Below are positions 29,768 through 41,789 of a DNA stretch of 64,000 nt, one piece after another. Position 1 is the stretch's first letter, and each line of letters begins with the position of its first letter. The notes under the pieces are model-generated. The model searched no databases. It saw only the letters and a program-made list of their open reading frames with translations, and was not told the DNA's origin. Position numbers and translations under genes: made by a program. Source of the DNA: Plectosphaerella cucumerina (lineage: Eukaryota > Ascomycota > Sordariomycetes > Glomerellales > Plectosphaerellaceae); NCBI GenBank assembly GCA_020746995.1, contig JAGPXD010000001.1, positions 7,874,001 through 7,938,000 on the forward strand. Reading direction: 5' to 3'.

Positions 29768-32420
29768 CTACCTCGGCTTCTTGCACCGGGCCATGTTTCT
29801 GTCGCGGTGTTTCTTGCTTTGCCGAACACCAGCCTGTTCCTCTGATCGCAAGGCGACCTGGTGGACGGTGAGAACGTAGTTTCGAAAGTAATCTACTGAC
29901 GTCAACTTCACATCAGTACACTTGGGGTACTCGCAACGGATAGTATTTCCGCGGCGCTGGGCCAGCTTATATGCCTCGAGATACTAGTCATCGAAGTGGT
30001 CGTTGCGGATAGTAGGGCGACAGAAGCTGAAAGTTCGTTCCTCTCGTGAAAGCCGATCATCTCCGATACACACGGGACACTAGGCCGGATCCATCAGGAG
30101 GGGGAAGGGGTCAAGCATAGGCTCGACCTCTAGCAACTCTTTTTTCACGGAAAGCTCGGGCTGCCTACGTATCCGGAGCCAAACACAGCGACGGGTCTCT
30201 CGCTTACCGCATAAAGAAACTCTCAAGTCGATAGACTAGATACGTCGGCATACAATCTCCTCGTCCAACAGGCCATCTGGCTGATTAATAAAGAGCGCAG
30301 CAAGCCCTGCGCGTTCCGGGATATCAAGCTCCATCTTAGGTTCTTCGTAATCCTCGTCCATCTCGCCACGGGCTTACCGCTCGATATCGCGGGTTAGCTA
30401 GGTGTAAAAGTAGTACTCACGGTACTCCCTTACGATCAAGTACTCACAGCGGCCTTTTCTAAGTCTAATCTGCTCGGTAAGCACGCGGATTTCTTCTTCG
30501 TCCTGAAGATTCTTAATACAATACCGTCCCTGCTTTAGCTTTGCTCGTCGCTGTTCCAGGGCAGCAGTCTCGGGGTCGGGCGGCAGGTTATCCCACACCT
30601 CATCGGGCACCATATCGCGTTTAGCCCGAGGGTCACGGGTAAGGCTAACGTACGCGAACAGTTTATACAGTTCGCTCTCTATCTATTCCTCGAGGAAGGT
30701 GTTCTAAAGGTCGAACTCAACCATTTAATTAAGATAGGCATCTTAAAAGGTGAGGAACTTAGGGTCATAGCGCATCATCTGGTCTCGAACAGCGTCTAGA
30801 GCGTTCCCTATCGATTCATATCAGCTCTGGGGACGGCAGACATCAAGCTTCGGTCGGCTCATCGGGAACTATCGCACCATTCGCAGCATTCAAGGCTCCT
30901 CTACGGCACACCTTAGGCGTCCAGCGAACCTCAAACCCGGCATCCTCACTCTGCTGGCCCATATCGTCTCTTAGTTTGGAGTAGAGCATGGCTTCATCCA
31001 CGGAAAGTTCTCCGTTACGGCCGAATCAGCGGAAAACAGGGATCTTAAGCATGGATACTTTCCATCGCAGAGGTGTAGAGTTCTTATATACAGGAACTAT
31101 CGTCTCTAGCACATCCGAGGCTTTCTTCAAGCTTGATGCGTCAAACGCGTCGTCATGAAGCGCGAGGGCGATAATATCGCTGATAACACAGAAAACCAGT
31201 TTCTTCGTCGGCGTGAAATAGAAGACAGTCTGGAAGAGTCAGTGTTCACACGCTGCCATCAGCCTGCCTCTCGGTGGTAGAAACTCACGGCTTCGGCTTA
31301 TTATCTACGCCCTTATTGTGGATGAACCGGATAGCCATGGCGGGTATTACCTGTCCTGTCCCCGGGTGGCGGACAATCATCAAGCTGATGTCCTCGTAAC
31401 AGAGAGCCTTGGGCCGGCCGCGGCCCTTGGTTTCCGCCAAAAGAAGCCCATCTAGCCTCCGGGATTTCTCATCAGGCAGGGGGTCGTCGTCCACGTCGTC
31501 GTCTTCTTCTTCCTCGGCTCGACAGACATCGTCGGGCAAGGTAATAACCTTGGAGCCAAACAGCTTCTGGGTTGAGCCGTCATAGGGCTTACGCCTCTCG
31601 TTGTCAACAAGCTCAGCGGGCCTTGCCCCGGTATAGCTCATAATCTTATAGCAAGCGGCAAGTTGGATGCGGTGCCGTTCGCTGGGAAATATGGTCGTGT
31701 CGTATGCCATGTTGAACACCATGATGACCTGCAAGTCGGCCATGCTGATGACTGGCTTGGGGTCACTGTTGGGCGCGCGATAACCGAATCGGGGGATCAA
31801 GACCTGACGATGGTACTGGCCGGGAGTTTCTGTCAGTGCTTCCTGGGAAGAACGCGAAGTGCAGAGAGCAACGCTGTTCCAACCTAGGTCGGGTTGAGAT
31901 GACCATACCTTGTAGACTTCCTTCGCATCGTTGCGGTCCATGAATCGGCCAGTGACCGTGGTGTATAGTTGCTGAAATTAGCGGATATACACGTGTAAGG
32001 TGCCCCAAGACCTGATATTATAGTTACCGCAGACAAAGAGGAAAAAGTCCATCGTTGTCTCTCGTTACAGGGTCTTCAGGGTCGACTCCCAATCGCCGAC
32101 CTTTTTTTCTTCGCAGTAGCTTAACGCCACGTCAGAGAAACAGCCTGCCAGCGAGCGCCAACGACGTACCGCTTCCATTTCCGGAATATACCAGCGACGT
32201 TAATCTGGGTTTCATCGGCATACACAGGCTTAACAAAGATCACTCGACGCAGCCGTTTTCGATTCTACGCGTGCTCCTCCGCGGACAGCGCCGGGGGTCG
32301 CTTAGCGACGCGGCCGCAGGACTCTCGCTCAGCCAGTTGGGCGAGGAAGTCGGCATAATCGTCTAGGGCTCGACCATAGCGATCGGTTAGGTGCGCTCGA
32401 ACGGTGGTCGACTCAGCCAT
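29768..32420 (-). pseudogene. DUF3435 tyrosine recombinase (Starship-captain family), RIP-damaged
   Basis: From ATG 32420 the minus strand follows the whole DUF3435 architecture. An N-terminal part holds NYNIRSWGTLHVY...LYTTVTGRFMDRNDAKEVYK. The catalytic core has ERHRIQLAACYKIMSYTGARPAE (the first catalytic Arg) and CYEDISLMIVRHPG, then an intron near 31203-31290 and KVSMLKIPVF...FEVRWTPK. LDAVRDQMMRYDPK and AYLN...NTFLEE follow, and the protein closes with a zinc-finger-like tail, DPA-stop-CPVCIGDDRLSREE to stop 29768. More than a dozen stops interrupt it, many in place of Gln (CAG/CAA to TAG/TAA), as RIP would produce; damage is heaviest at 29770-31200. DUF3435 enzymes are the transposases of Starship giant elements, where they sit just inside one edge. 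No edges were found. Confidence 0.85.
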
Positions 32421-32429
32421 AGACGGAGG

Positions 32430-33350
32430 ATAAACGAAGATGGAGTGATAGGCAGAGGGTGGAAGGGTGGGTGCTTGTTGTTACGGGGACTCTTGAATTC
32501 TGCAGCGCAAAACAGAAGGCGGGCGAAGGCCATCGAAGTCGCTGCCGCCATTTATAGCGGCAGCCGGTCATCATTGATGAGCGTGGTTTGAAGGGGGTCA
32601 CAAAGAGTGCGAAGCGGACGGGCGTCGGCCCAAATTGGCTCACGTCCGTCCAAGGAGTCCGTCCACGAGAGAGGTCCCGAGACGGCCCTGGTTGTGGTTA
32701 GATCGGGCGTCAGCCTGAAATCCCGGCTGTTGTGGGGCTGATCTTAGCAACGAAGGCTCCCGTGGATAAGCACGAGCCTGCTCGAGGTACTGTGTACCCG
32801 GACCGCGGCGTCGAGCGCTGTTGCCACAGGGGCTGCTGATACCTGTGTAAATAGCGGCACAACCCGCCCGATCGGGCGGTCGCGGCAGCGACTTCTCTAG
32901 TTAATACAAAGGCGCGGACGGGGTTTGACAATCCAGATCAGGTAGTTGGGGCGACGGGCATGCTGTAGATGGGACGAGATGGGCTAGGCCACCTTGCAAG
33001 TCCGTGCGGTGCCGGCAAGGAGCGCGCGCGAGTTGTTGGCGTGTTTGGACGGTATTTGTGTGTCGTCGCAGGTTCCTAGTGTTGTGAAGGACAATCTGGG
33101 GTCAACTTCGTTGCTGCCTGCCGGCTATGCTGCTCTGGGGAGAAAGGTTTGCCGGACATGGGCGGGATGCGACACGTGAGAGCCTCATGTGGATTGCGGT
33201 TCATCTCGAGACTAAGAAAGGGACTGGACTGGAGTTAGGGAACAATTAAACACCCCGGGCGTCTACCTACACGGACAACTCCATTAGCAGACATCTAAAT
33301 ATAGTCTTCCATAGGGCTAGCAGCAGATACGGCCTGGGACCTTGCCCCCC
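32430..33350. other. Gene-free flank of the recombinase
   Basis: This would hold the recombinase promoter and, if it was a Starship captain, the element's 5' edge within about a kilobase. I saw no long terminal repeat and no confident target-site duplication. Confidence 0.35.
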
Positions 33351-35249
33351 CTACATCTCAGTCCAGTCGGCCAAGAAGATTGCCTCTGAGCCATGATGGC
33401 TCCCAAAATCCGAGAGGGACTCGAAACTCTGTATACCAATCGACGCAGAGTGGCCCCGATCGATCGGTACAGTCAGGGTGCAGCTTGGTGTCCGAACCAT
33501 GGGGCCAGCCGGCAAGAGGGCGCCAGCGATGGCCTTGAGCTCCCGCAATACTTTCGTGGCGCGGGGCCACACCTCTGCGTAGTGCTTGAGGGTTCCGATG
33601 CAGACGCGAATGCGGGACCGGGCCACGGCCGCTTCAGAAGATGCCAGCGCCGACTTGTAGGCCACGAGGTGAGCGATGGTGCAGCAGGCCACCATACAGA
33701 TGGTGAAGGGCGACAGCTGCATGGACCCAAGAGGAAGGGCGATCAGGGACCGGTTCTGGTTTCGGACAGCCTGGAGGAGTTTCTCGAGATGCATCCGACG
33801 ATCCAATGTGCCTTCTGCTTTCGATGAGAGCGGGGGAGGTGGCGCGCCACAGCTGGACATGTCTTCGGCGGGATCATGTTCCAGGGTGGAGAGTGGGCGG
33901 TGGATGTAGGCCAAAGATCTGAGGACAGAGGACACGGGTAAGCTACTAGAAGCGTGTTTCACGTTCATTGAGGATGAGTGAAACCCACGTGAACATCATC
34001 ATGTGAGCTTGAAACATGAGCTGGTCGACCAGACACGGACCTGGCTTGTTCCCCAGGCCCCGCTTGCCAGGGGGCAGCATGACATACCACGCTGCTATCG
34101 TGGCCTCGATGTTTTCCACTGCATTCTGTGCCTTGTGCGCATCGTCGAATCGAAACGAGTCTCCCAGCACCGAGACAAAGACTTCAGTCGCGTTGATGAA
34201 GTAGGCAAATGACGAGAAACTCTTCTCTTCGAGGGCGAACTCTTGGTCGACGTAATCTTGGATCGAGGCTCTCGCTGGCGGGATGACCTTGGTGAGACGG
34301 TTAGAAGATGGCAAGTTAGGTACTCCGAACGGATCCGATGAGATGAAGGTACCATGGAGAAGTATTCCTCGTCTTCGCAGGGAAGAGCCACGTCGTAGTC
34401 GGCGCTGTTCAGCGTGGTGATGTAATCCCTCCTGATGACGGCGTAGTTCAGGTGTGTGACGTACAGCATCCACCATGTGCGTCTCCAGCTTTCCGCCAGG
34501 ACAGGATCGTACGGCTCCGTCGTCTCGGAAAGAACCTTGGTGTGCATGCCGATGCTGTTCGCCTGCTGGATCGCTCGGGCCAATAGTTCCTCCGCTGCGT
34601 CCTGTTCAGAGCACATGCTCCTGGCCAGCGACAGGAGCAGACTTGCCTGGACGGAGTATCCATCCCAGCTGGCAGGACTCGTCATCTCTGGCTGCTCTGG
34701 CAGTATCATGGCCGTGCCGGCATAAAAGGAGCCAATGTATCGCATGGTCTCGATGAGATGCAGAACACTGGGCGACGCGGCCCCTGCAGCACGTCCCAGA
34801 GCTGCCCTGGGGAGCACAAAGGGGTGGCTGCAGTGAAAGTGCTCATAGTACAAGTCCAGGAATGAGTCGGCCGCGATTGGACCGTACGTCGCGTTCGAAG
34901 CCGGAGGGTGAGGGTTGGGGGTGTTGCTGGTGCTTGATCCGAGGAAGTCCTGTTCGCCGATGAGATGTTGGCTTGAGGGTGTGGGTGGCGATATGATCAA
35001 GGGGCTGTATGATGCTGGCTTCGGAGTTCGCCGGGCTGAAGAAGCCCTGTACCTCCCTGCCCGGCGCGACTCGGGGTAGGAGCAGGGTCTAGACAGCCCT
35101 CGGCATCGTGAGCAGCAAGGCTGGACGGCGTCGCATTTGAGATGCTGGTTCCTGCAGGCGAGACACGCTAGCGAGGTGCGTGTTGTTGACCGGCGGTCCA
35201 TGGTAGGGGTATCACTGCGATCCGGTCCGCCGAGCTGTCCCGAGATCAT
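33351..35249 (-). CDS. Zn2Cys6 transcription factor divergent from MFS exporter
   Basis: Exons 35249-34353, 34287-33989 and 33918-33351 splice in phase to 587 residues. Residues 29-57 hold the binuclear cluster CLACRNQHLKCDAVQPCCSRC...C. A Ser/Pro linker follows, then the fungal_trans domain from about 125: FLDLYYEHFHCSHPFVLPRA, RYIGSFYAG, ASLLLSLARSM and ESWRRTWWMLYVTHLNYA. Exon 3 continues with SLAYIHRPLSTLEHDPAED and a C-terminal helical region (MHLEKLLQAVRNQNR, CTIAHLVAYKSAL) that ends normally. The frame is intact, unlike most regulators in this window. Divergence from the DHA1 exporter 337 bases away suggests it controls that gene and perhaps itself. The inducing compound is unknown. 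Confidence 0.9.
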
Positions 35250-35586
35250 GTATGGCGGTTCTCGTCTTGGGTCGGATGAACCAGGGAGTCAGACTGATGA
35301 GGTCAGAAAGGCGGTCGTTTCGTTCGGCCGAGTTGAAGTCCCGCTCGACGGTTAGCGTGGACTCCCGAATAGCCTAAGGGCGGGGCCGAATGACCCCTGA
35401 GACCCGACTCGGAGTCCGGATAGCCTGGTGAGAGCCGCCCCGAATTGACCACTGCACGGAGGCCGTTCGGAGTCGGCAAGAATGGGTCGAGATTTCCATA
35501 TAAGACTGATGCGATGCCCTCTCCTCAATTCCTTGTAGTCCCAAGTATTCTGTGCTGTCATTCCACTAGTAGTTCCCTTTTGCAAG
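35250..35586. promoter_or_regulatory. Divergent promoter with CGG motifs
   Basis: Zn2Cys6 proteins bind paired CGG triplets. Here CGGAGGCCG (35457-35465) is an inverted CGG pair spaced by three bases, CGG...TCCGG sits at 35410-35419, and another CGGAGTCGG follows at about 35468. These are candidate operators for the divergent regulator; the assignment is by position and motif only. Confidence 0.4.
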
Positions 35587-37552
35587 ATGGCGCACCTCTT
35601 TTACAATACAGCCTTTGGCAGGACAATGCGGTTCCTGTCCGGGGGACGAGTCCTCGCATTCCCTAACGTCAACAACACCTCCCTGGAAGAAGCCGCACCG
35701 CAAGCATCCAATCCCAGTGACCTGAGCGGAAGAAGAGTTGTTGTGGCCTGGTAAGATCTACCGCCTAGCCATGTCAGGTCCCGGCTGACCGTTGTGCTCA
35801 CCATTCAGGGAATCGAACACCGACCCCGAAAACCCCAATAACTGGTCGACCTCGAGAAAGTCTATCGTCACGTTTTTGATTTGGTAGTTTCATACTCCGG
35901 GAATGGCGCCTTCCGTAGCCCTCTGCTGACCGGGCCCCTCAGCATGTACACCTTCACCATCTACTGCGGATCGTCCATCTACGTGCCAAGTGTTGGGTAA
36001 GCTGCACTCCTTCCCCTCGAAATTACGAGAAGATGATGACCCGTTCTGACCCTCCCAAGGCAAATCATTGAGAGTTTCGGTGTCTCAGAGACAGTGGCGT
36101 CACTTGGCCTTGCCCTCTACGTGCTCGGCTGTGCGTTCTCTCCATGCTCCTACCTCACGTTCGTCAGCTCACACGTGATCTACTAGATGGCCTCGGCCCG
36201 CTCTTGTTCTCGCCACTAAGTGAGGTGCCATACATCGGTCGAAATCCCATATACATCACCACGTTCATGATCTTCATCCTTCTTACGGTCGCCGCCGCCC
36301 TATGCCCCGACCTTCCCGGCTTTCTCGTCCTCAGATTTCTTCAGGGGTTCTTCGGAAGTCCATGCCTCGCAACAGGGGCTGCAACATTGACCGACATGGT
36401 AAGCAACAGTATCGATCCTTGACCTACTGAGTCTGACATGTGCAAGTTCTCTGTCATCTACATACCCTACAGCCTGGCAGCATGGTCCGCAGCCATGTAC
36501 TGCGGGCCGGCACTGGGACCTTTGTTCTCTGGCTTCACCGTCACCGCCAAGGGGTGAGATTTCACACCATTCCCACACTGGCTCTCTCTGACACCCCATG
36601 CTGACCGTAGATAGATGGCGATGGTCCATGTGGGAGCTCTTGTTCATCTCCGGCTTCATGTTCTTGCCTCTGTGTTTCTTCCTTCCCGAAACTTCCACCC
36701 CGACTCTCCTCTACCAAAAGGCCCAGCGTCTGAGGGCAAAGGGACACCTTGACGGCATCGCCATAGACGTAGACGCACCCACTGACCGTGTCACGCGTAC
36801 CGAGGCTGTGAAGCTTGCGCTGGTCAAGCCTTTCGAGATCACGGTAAAAGATCCAGCTATTGCATTTGTCAACCTCTATGTAAGTGACCATGCCACTCAC
36901 TCAAAAATGTTACAGGACCCCTGAACTGACCACATGTGGACAGACCTCATTCACCTACGGCATCTATTATTCCTTTTTTGAGGTCTTCCCCCTCGTCTAT
37001 ACCAAAATCTACAGCATGAACCTCGGCGAGACAAGCGCCGTCTTCGTCTGCGTCCTCGTAGCATGCATCCTCGGAGCCGCCTGGTACTGCTCCTGGTATC
37101 GCTTCTTCGCCGAGCCGCGCTTCCAAAAGCTCGGCACCTTCGACTCCCAGGAGAGGTTCCTGCGTCCCGGCCTCGCAGGTGTCTTTGGCGTCACGGCTGG
37201 CATGTTTCTCTTTGGCTGGGCAGCCCGCATCTCCGTCCACTGGGTCGTGCCCACGATCGGGATCGTCATGTACTGCGGATGCGGCTTTGTTGTCGGCCTG
37301 GGCATGTTTATCTACCTGCCGCTCAGCTATCCGCAGTACGCAGCCAGCCTGTTTGCTGCCAATGACGCGTTTAGGAGCACGTTTGCGGCGGCCGCCATCT
37401 TGTTCGGACGCCCCCTTTACCTGTCACTCGGTGTCGCCGAGGGGTGCAGCCTGCTCGGAGGGCTGAGCGTGCTGGGGATAGCCGGCTTCTGGTATCTGTT
37501 CATCTACGGTGAGAGACTGCGCCAGAGAAGTAGCTTCACGGTTCAGGGGTGA
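35587..37552 (+). CDS. MFS exporter, DHA1 (drug:H+ antiporter) type
   Basis: Eight exons (35587-35750, 35809-35883, 35943-35996, 36060-36130, 36187-36398, 36447-36553, 36615-36879, 36944-37552) splice in phase to 518 residues. The soluble N-terminus has DPENPNNWSTSRKS, usual before the first membrane helix in fungal DHA1 proteins. Motif A is seen as GPLLFSPLSEVPYIGRNP, a motif C-like antiporter signature as YCGPALGPLFSGF, and RFLQGFFGSPCLATGA in the fourth helix. A cytosolic loop follows FLPETSTPTLLY, then six more hydrophobic segments. Relatives such as yeast Flr1 and Candida Mdr1 export drugs and toxins at the plasma membrane. The substrate here is unknown. Divergent from a Zn2Cys6 regulator; it appears fully functional. 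Confidence 0.92.
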
Positions 37553-37555
37553 GGC

Positions 37556-38660
37556 CCAGGGCCTGATGGCAAGCTGCCTCTTTCGCAGAAGCCGAGAAGT
37601 CGTCAGAGTATGCAACGATCAAGTCGATTCTGTCGCATTCATGGATACTCCCCACTCGCTCTTACTCAGAAAACCCGAATCCAGGGCTACACTCGCCCAT
37701 CTCCTTCATGTACTCCTCCGTCTCGTCTTCAATCTTTCAATCCAGCATAGTCTGTTCTCTCTCGCGGGTCTACCTATTGAGGCGCAGTAGTAGTGTCAGG
37801 AGAGGGCTTGTCTAGGTATTGTCCAAAGTAGCTGGTGTCGTGGTCGTGGGATTTGACGTGCGGCATGGCTCAGAAATATTCGGGGAAACATCAGCATAAC
37901 CTCGCGACCGCTGTCTCTGGACCAATGGTCGCAGTTCGTCCACGCTGATGACATAGCATCGCTGGTTGTAGATGCTTCGCGACCATGAGGGCGGAGGCGA
38001 GGGGGAACAAGACCCGTTGCTCCTAGCATTGTCAATTCAGCTGCGGGTGACGAAGACGCGCCATCACATGGCCATGCAAAACGCGACGAGCGGTCTAGCG
38101 CTTCCCCTTGTAGAGTTTCTCTGCCTTACGATTACCCCATAGTTTGCTCGTTGTACGTGAGGGGGAAGACTAACAGAATCCCTAGCCGCATGGCAGTAGC
38201 ACGCTATCTGGCTCTCACCTATCGATGGTGGAATTTCAGATAGCCTCTTAGCAGCGCAAACATGGGGTAAAGCTGGGGCAACGCGACCCCAAGCTCCAAA
38301 CCTCTGCCCCTCCGTCAACCCGCAAAAGACCTGTCTTAACCGCCCTGGTGGTGTGCTTTGTCGTCATGCTGCTCTTTGGGCGGATGGGAGAGTGCAATTG
38401 ATCAGGAGGGATGCGGGTTGATTAGTCTCGAGGGAGTGATTAGGGCGTGGGTTCAGCTTTGACGCGTGTCAGAGCATCTTGGGGGCGTGGTGCTGACCTG
38501 AGAGACGCGGGCAGGGTTGAGGCTGCGTCAAGGCCTCCTCATCGACTCGATTCGGGGATCTTGGGACCAAGGGAGGAGGGAGTAGTACTTAAAGCACGCG
38601 GGCCCCTCCCTCCTCTTCTGTTCCCCTTGGGTCCCCCTCCTCACCGACTTCAACCTCTGT
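37556..38660. other. Intergenic stretch, nothing seen
   Basis: 3' flank of the exporter. No coding segment, repeat or RNA gene that I can support. Confidence 0.4.
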
Positions 38661-38664
38661 AAAT

Positions 38665-39165
38665 TCATGTATGGACTAGTGTTGCGTCAGGCGCCATGGC
38701 TGCTTGGGCTTGAAGAAACCTGGTGGCAGGAGGCCGTGCGTTGGGGGAGACCGGTGGGGGAGTATCGGAGACGGGGATCGGGGAGGTTATTGAACCTCGC
38801 ATACTAGTGTCGATGCTTCCGACGTCGGGGCTTGTGGAACTTCCAGCATTCTCGGAAGAGGCCAGGCAAACCAGTTCTTCTTCTCCATTTGTTGAGCACA
38901 ACACTCGATGCCCAGAATCAGTCGAAGCTGCAGAGGGGTTTCCGGTTGTGAAGCGTGACCGACGTAGTCGAGGCCTTTCCACCAAGTGGGAGTTGAGGAT
39001 TCTGCACGGCTGCAGCGTAGGGTTGAAACCACGAGCAAGGGCTTGATCAAAGACCCGGCGGACGGCTTGCGAGGGAACCCCTGTGTGGCCTTCGATGTCC
39101 AGATTTGGGACCCCGAATGCCTTCAGGGCGAGCACTTGAGCCCGAGTAGCGAGGTCGTATCCCAT
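38665..39165 (-). pseudogene. Truncated copy of the transposase-like HTH gene
   Basis: From ATG 39165 the frame repeats the first 165 or so residues of the gene at 8702-10029: MGYDLATRAQVLALKAFG, GHTGVPSQAVRRVFDQALAR, CRILNSHLVERPRLRRS, the Ser/Pro linker, and TRFLQAQAAMAP. Homology stops abruptly near 38692 and the frame ends seven codons later. The C-terminal domain is absent. DNA similarity to the longer copy is clear but well below identity, so the duplication is not recent. Confidence 0.75.
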
Positions 39166-39214
39166 GGCTAGCTGGACGAATTTTGTTGGCTTGCTGGACT
39201 CTGCGTACACTGTG

Positions 39215-40860
39215 CTCTCGACGGTCTTCGATGCACCGATATATCAGCTGGGATTCGGCCTGACTCGGCCAACTAGCGAAGACCAGTCTTCCAAGCGCGC
39301 AATGGTTTTCCATCGATCTCTCGCGAGTGCAAGACTTAGGGAAGCGAAGCGGATGTCAGGATGACGACTTGTTCGGCGCCCTTCTGTAGGATGGTTCGAG
39401 GCGTCGGGGGGCCTAGAGCGACCAGATCCACGTGGATTGACTGCTTGGGCAGCGCAGTCACTGCATGACGCCTGAGAAAGTCAGCATATACAGATGCTTT
39501 GACCCATCCACGAAGCTTGACGACACTGGGTCTCCGAAGGACAATCGCTGACCCAGCTGACGCAACTGCGCCGACCATGCCTTCCAAACCAGGCATGATT
39601 GTCATCGGTCATCGACGGCGATGGGCGCGGTCGCTGAGCGCTTTCAGCCCAGGTGCAGATTTTCGCGGGACAGCTCGCGACTCGGTTGCGTGTCGGTACA
39701 GTATCTGCGCGTAGAATACCTACACTGGTTGGCAAGACGCTGGATTGGCGGCATCGACAGTTCGCAGGGCGGGGCGGGGTAAGTTGGTGGCTGTGGATCC
39801 CATTGTGACGAAGCACGGCTGCCTACAGGCCCGTAGGCCCGCCTCCTGGTCTTTGCAGCGACAACCATGATGACGTCACCGCCCGCTTACCCTCCGGCCT
39901 AATTTTAGACCCGTCTCATGGATACATGTATGGGCCACCCCCCGCCAGCCGCGACCTTTCGCTTTCCCTGATCTTTCAACCCATGAACACAACCGTCCCA
40001 CCGATCACGACGCCGGTGCACACTGCAACACATTGCCAGTGTGTCAACGCGTCTCTCCATTCATCCACATCGTTTCTCCGTGGTTCTGTCGCATTTGGAT
40101 GTTTCGTTCTTTCTCCTCCCACGATCAGGTGTCTTTGTTCTTGTCTGAATGGGCCGATCGTTTTTGGCCAGACGGCCCGCCAGCAAAGAAAGCAGCGGAC
40201 ACGTGTTCTCAACACGCATCGGCAGTCAGCTGTATTCGCCAAGTGACTTACGGCCTTGCGGCCCCCAGGAAAGAACAGCCTCAGCCACATATCATCAATA
40301 TGCATCGGCATAGTTAGCGGTGCCGGCCCGATCGAGTTCTGAGCCGAATGGGCCCAGCAGCAGGGCACCACGTGATCACATATTCCCAATATGTCTCGGC
40401 ACAGTCCGCCTGTAGTGATTTGTCGGCGACAAGAATGCAGCTCGTCTGATTGAAATGCTTCTGGTCTCTATGAAAAGACCATGCCAAGAGATTTCAGTCG
40501 CGGCTGCGCATGGCGGAGCACAGGCAGAGGCACCATACATACATAGATCAAGAATTGAACGGCTTCGGGCGTAGCTTAGGGCGTGCATTTGTCATTTGTA
40601 ACCTCTCCAAGTCTATCGCTGGACGGAGAACCCCCACTTGCGACTTTTGGGTCAAGTGACTGGGCGACTACGTACTTAGAATTTGTTCCCTTGTTTGAGC
40701 AACTGAAGGGGCCGTCTACCCTCGATTCGTCCAAGATTTACAACATCCTCATCGTGGGCGGATCCGGCGCCTTGCCATGTGTCGAGGAGGCGTGTCGAGA
40801 GCACGGGGAACGTGGTCGCGTCAAGCGGTCCGCTGGCCCTGGGGCAATCGCTCGTGGTGC
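39215..40860. other. Stretch without recognisable gene
   Basis: Frames of 90-170 codons are present but lack motifs. One plus-strand frame (40583-41101) runs across the 73-base repeat into the antisense of the HeLo gene and is not credible as a unit. Confidence 0.35.
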
Positions 40861-40933
40861 ACTAGCAACATCTACATCGTCCAGTCTTTACTACGAGCCC
40901 TTGGCATCGAGCCGCACAGCGGATCCTCTTATG
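40861..40933 (+). repeat. 73-base dispersed repeat, copy 2
   Basis: Same sequence as 28554-28626 with a single C/T difference. Here its right border (40933/40934) coincides with the point where the HeLo/NLR-type gene loses homology to its family. Confidence 0.9.
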
Positions 40934-41786
40934 GGAAGCTCTGGGGCACTCCAACGAATGTACGCCGGCCGCGTGAGGATCCAGTCGCACGTGCCGGATA
41001 ATCTCTTGCTGCGCGAGTCCTCGTACCTCTCATTGGGGGAACGCTGGCCCTGGACCCAGGCGTGGATCTCCCGTCGCGTCTCGGCTTGCAGCACTCGTTA
41101 GCTGGGTCACGCGTCTCGGACGCCCTGATCTCACCTTCCTCCTGCGCTAGGGCCTGGCGAAATTCGGCCAGCAGCGATCCAAGTTCGGACTGCGTCCCTG
41201 GTGTTTGTGCCTTGCCAAGCGCGTCGGTACCTCGTAAGGCTTCGTGGCTCGAAATGTCCGGTGTCGGGTGCGTACTGCCTGTCCGCTCAGGAGGTACCAC
41301 ATTGTGCAGTTGCTGGACAAGGTCGCCCAACAGTTTGACCTGTACTGTGCGATCTCCCTTGCCCCCCAGCGCCCAGGTAAGCTTGCGTGTCTTGGACTCG
41401 GCGGCACCCTGACGGGTGCGGGGATGGTTCGCGGTGGCTCCAAGAGTGGTGTTCTTCAGGAGGCCGGTGATTCCCCTCCCAGTTTGCTTTGAGCCTCCGT
41501 CCGACCCGAGCACACTGTGGATGATCCTGAGAAGATCAGCGACGGATGACCTTGTCTTGTCGTCGTCAAGACGCTGATAATAGTCCGCCGAAAGCTGGCC
41601 GTTAGCGAGACCAACGTTGCGGCCCCAGTACTCGAGGCGCAGCCGGTGGTTATCGCACTGGACGTTCAGCGCATCCGCATCAGTGGTGAAAGACTTGTAT
41701 GCTTTGACCTTGTCGATGGCCTCCAAGCACGCGCTGAAGAGGCCTAAGAGGCCTGCGATGCCGATGCCCAGTCCCGCCGCTTCCAT
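40891..41786 (-). pseudogene. HeLo-domain NLR-type protein, truncated before NACHT
   Basis: Exons 41786-41135 and 41093-40891 (41-base intron, GTGAGA donor, GCTAAC branch) give 284 residues. The N-terminus, MEAAGLGIGIAGLLGLFSAC continuing through DALNVQCDNHRLRLEYWG, is a HeLo (prion-inhibition and propagation) domain, a membrane-acting cell-death module in fungal incompatibility proteins such as HET-S. Exon 2 carries the linker that precedes NACHT in relatives: EIHAWVQGQRSPNERYED and GTCDWILTRPAYIRW. The next expected feature, the Walker A P-loop, is missing; the sequence switches to the 73-base repeat and stops. It appears to be an NLR gene that lost its nucleotide-binding and repeat domains. 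A free HeLo protein might still have activity, but that is conjecture. Confidence 0.75.
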
Positions 41787-41789
41787 GGT

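Noticed and set aside
33351..37552. Regulator plus transporter considered as part of a secondary-metabolite cluster
   Set aside because: No backbone synthase or tailoring enzyme lies within reach; the FAD oxidoreductase piece is a distant relic.
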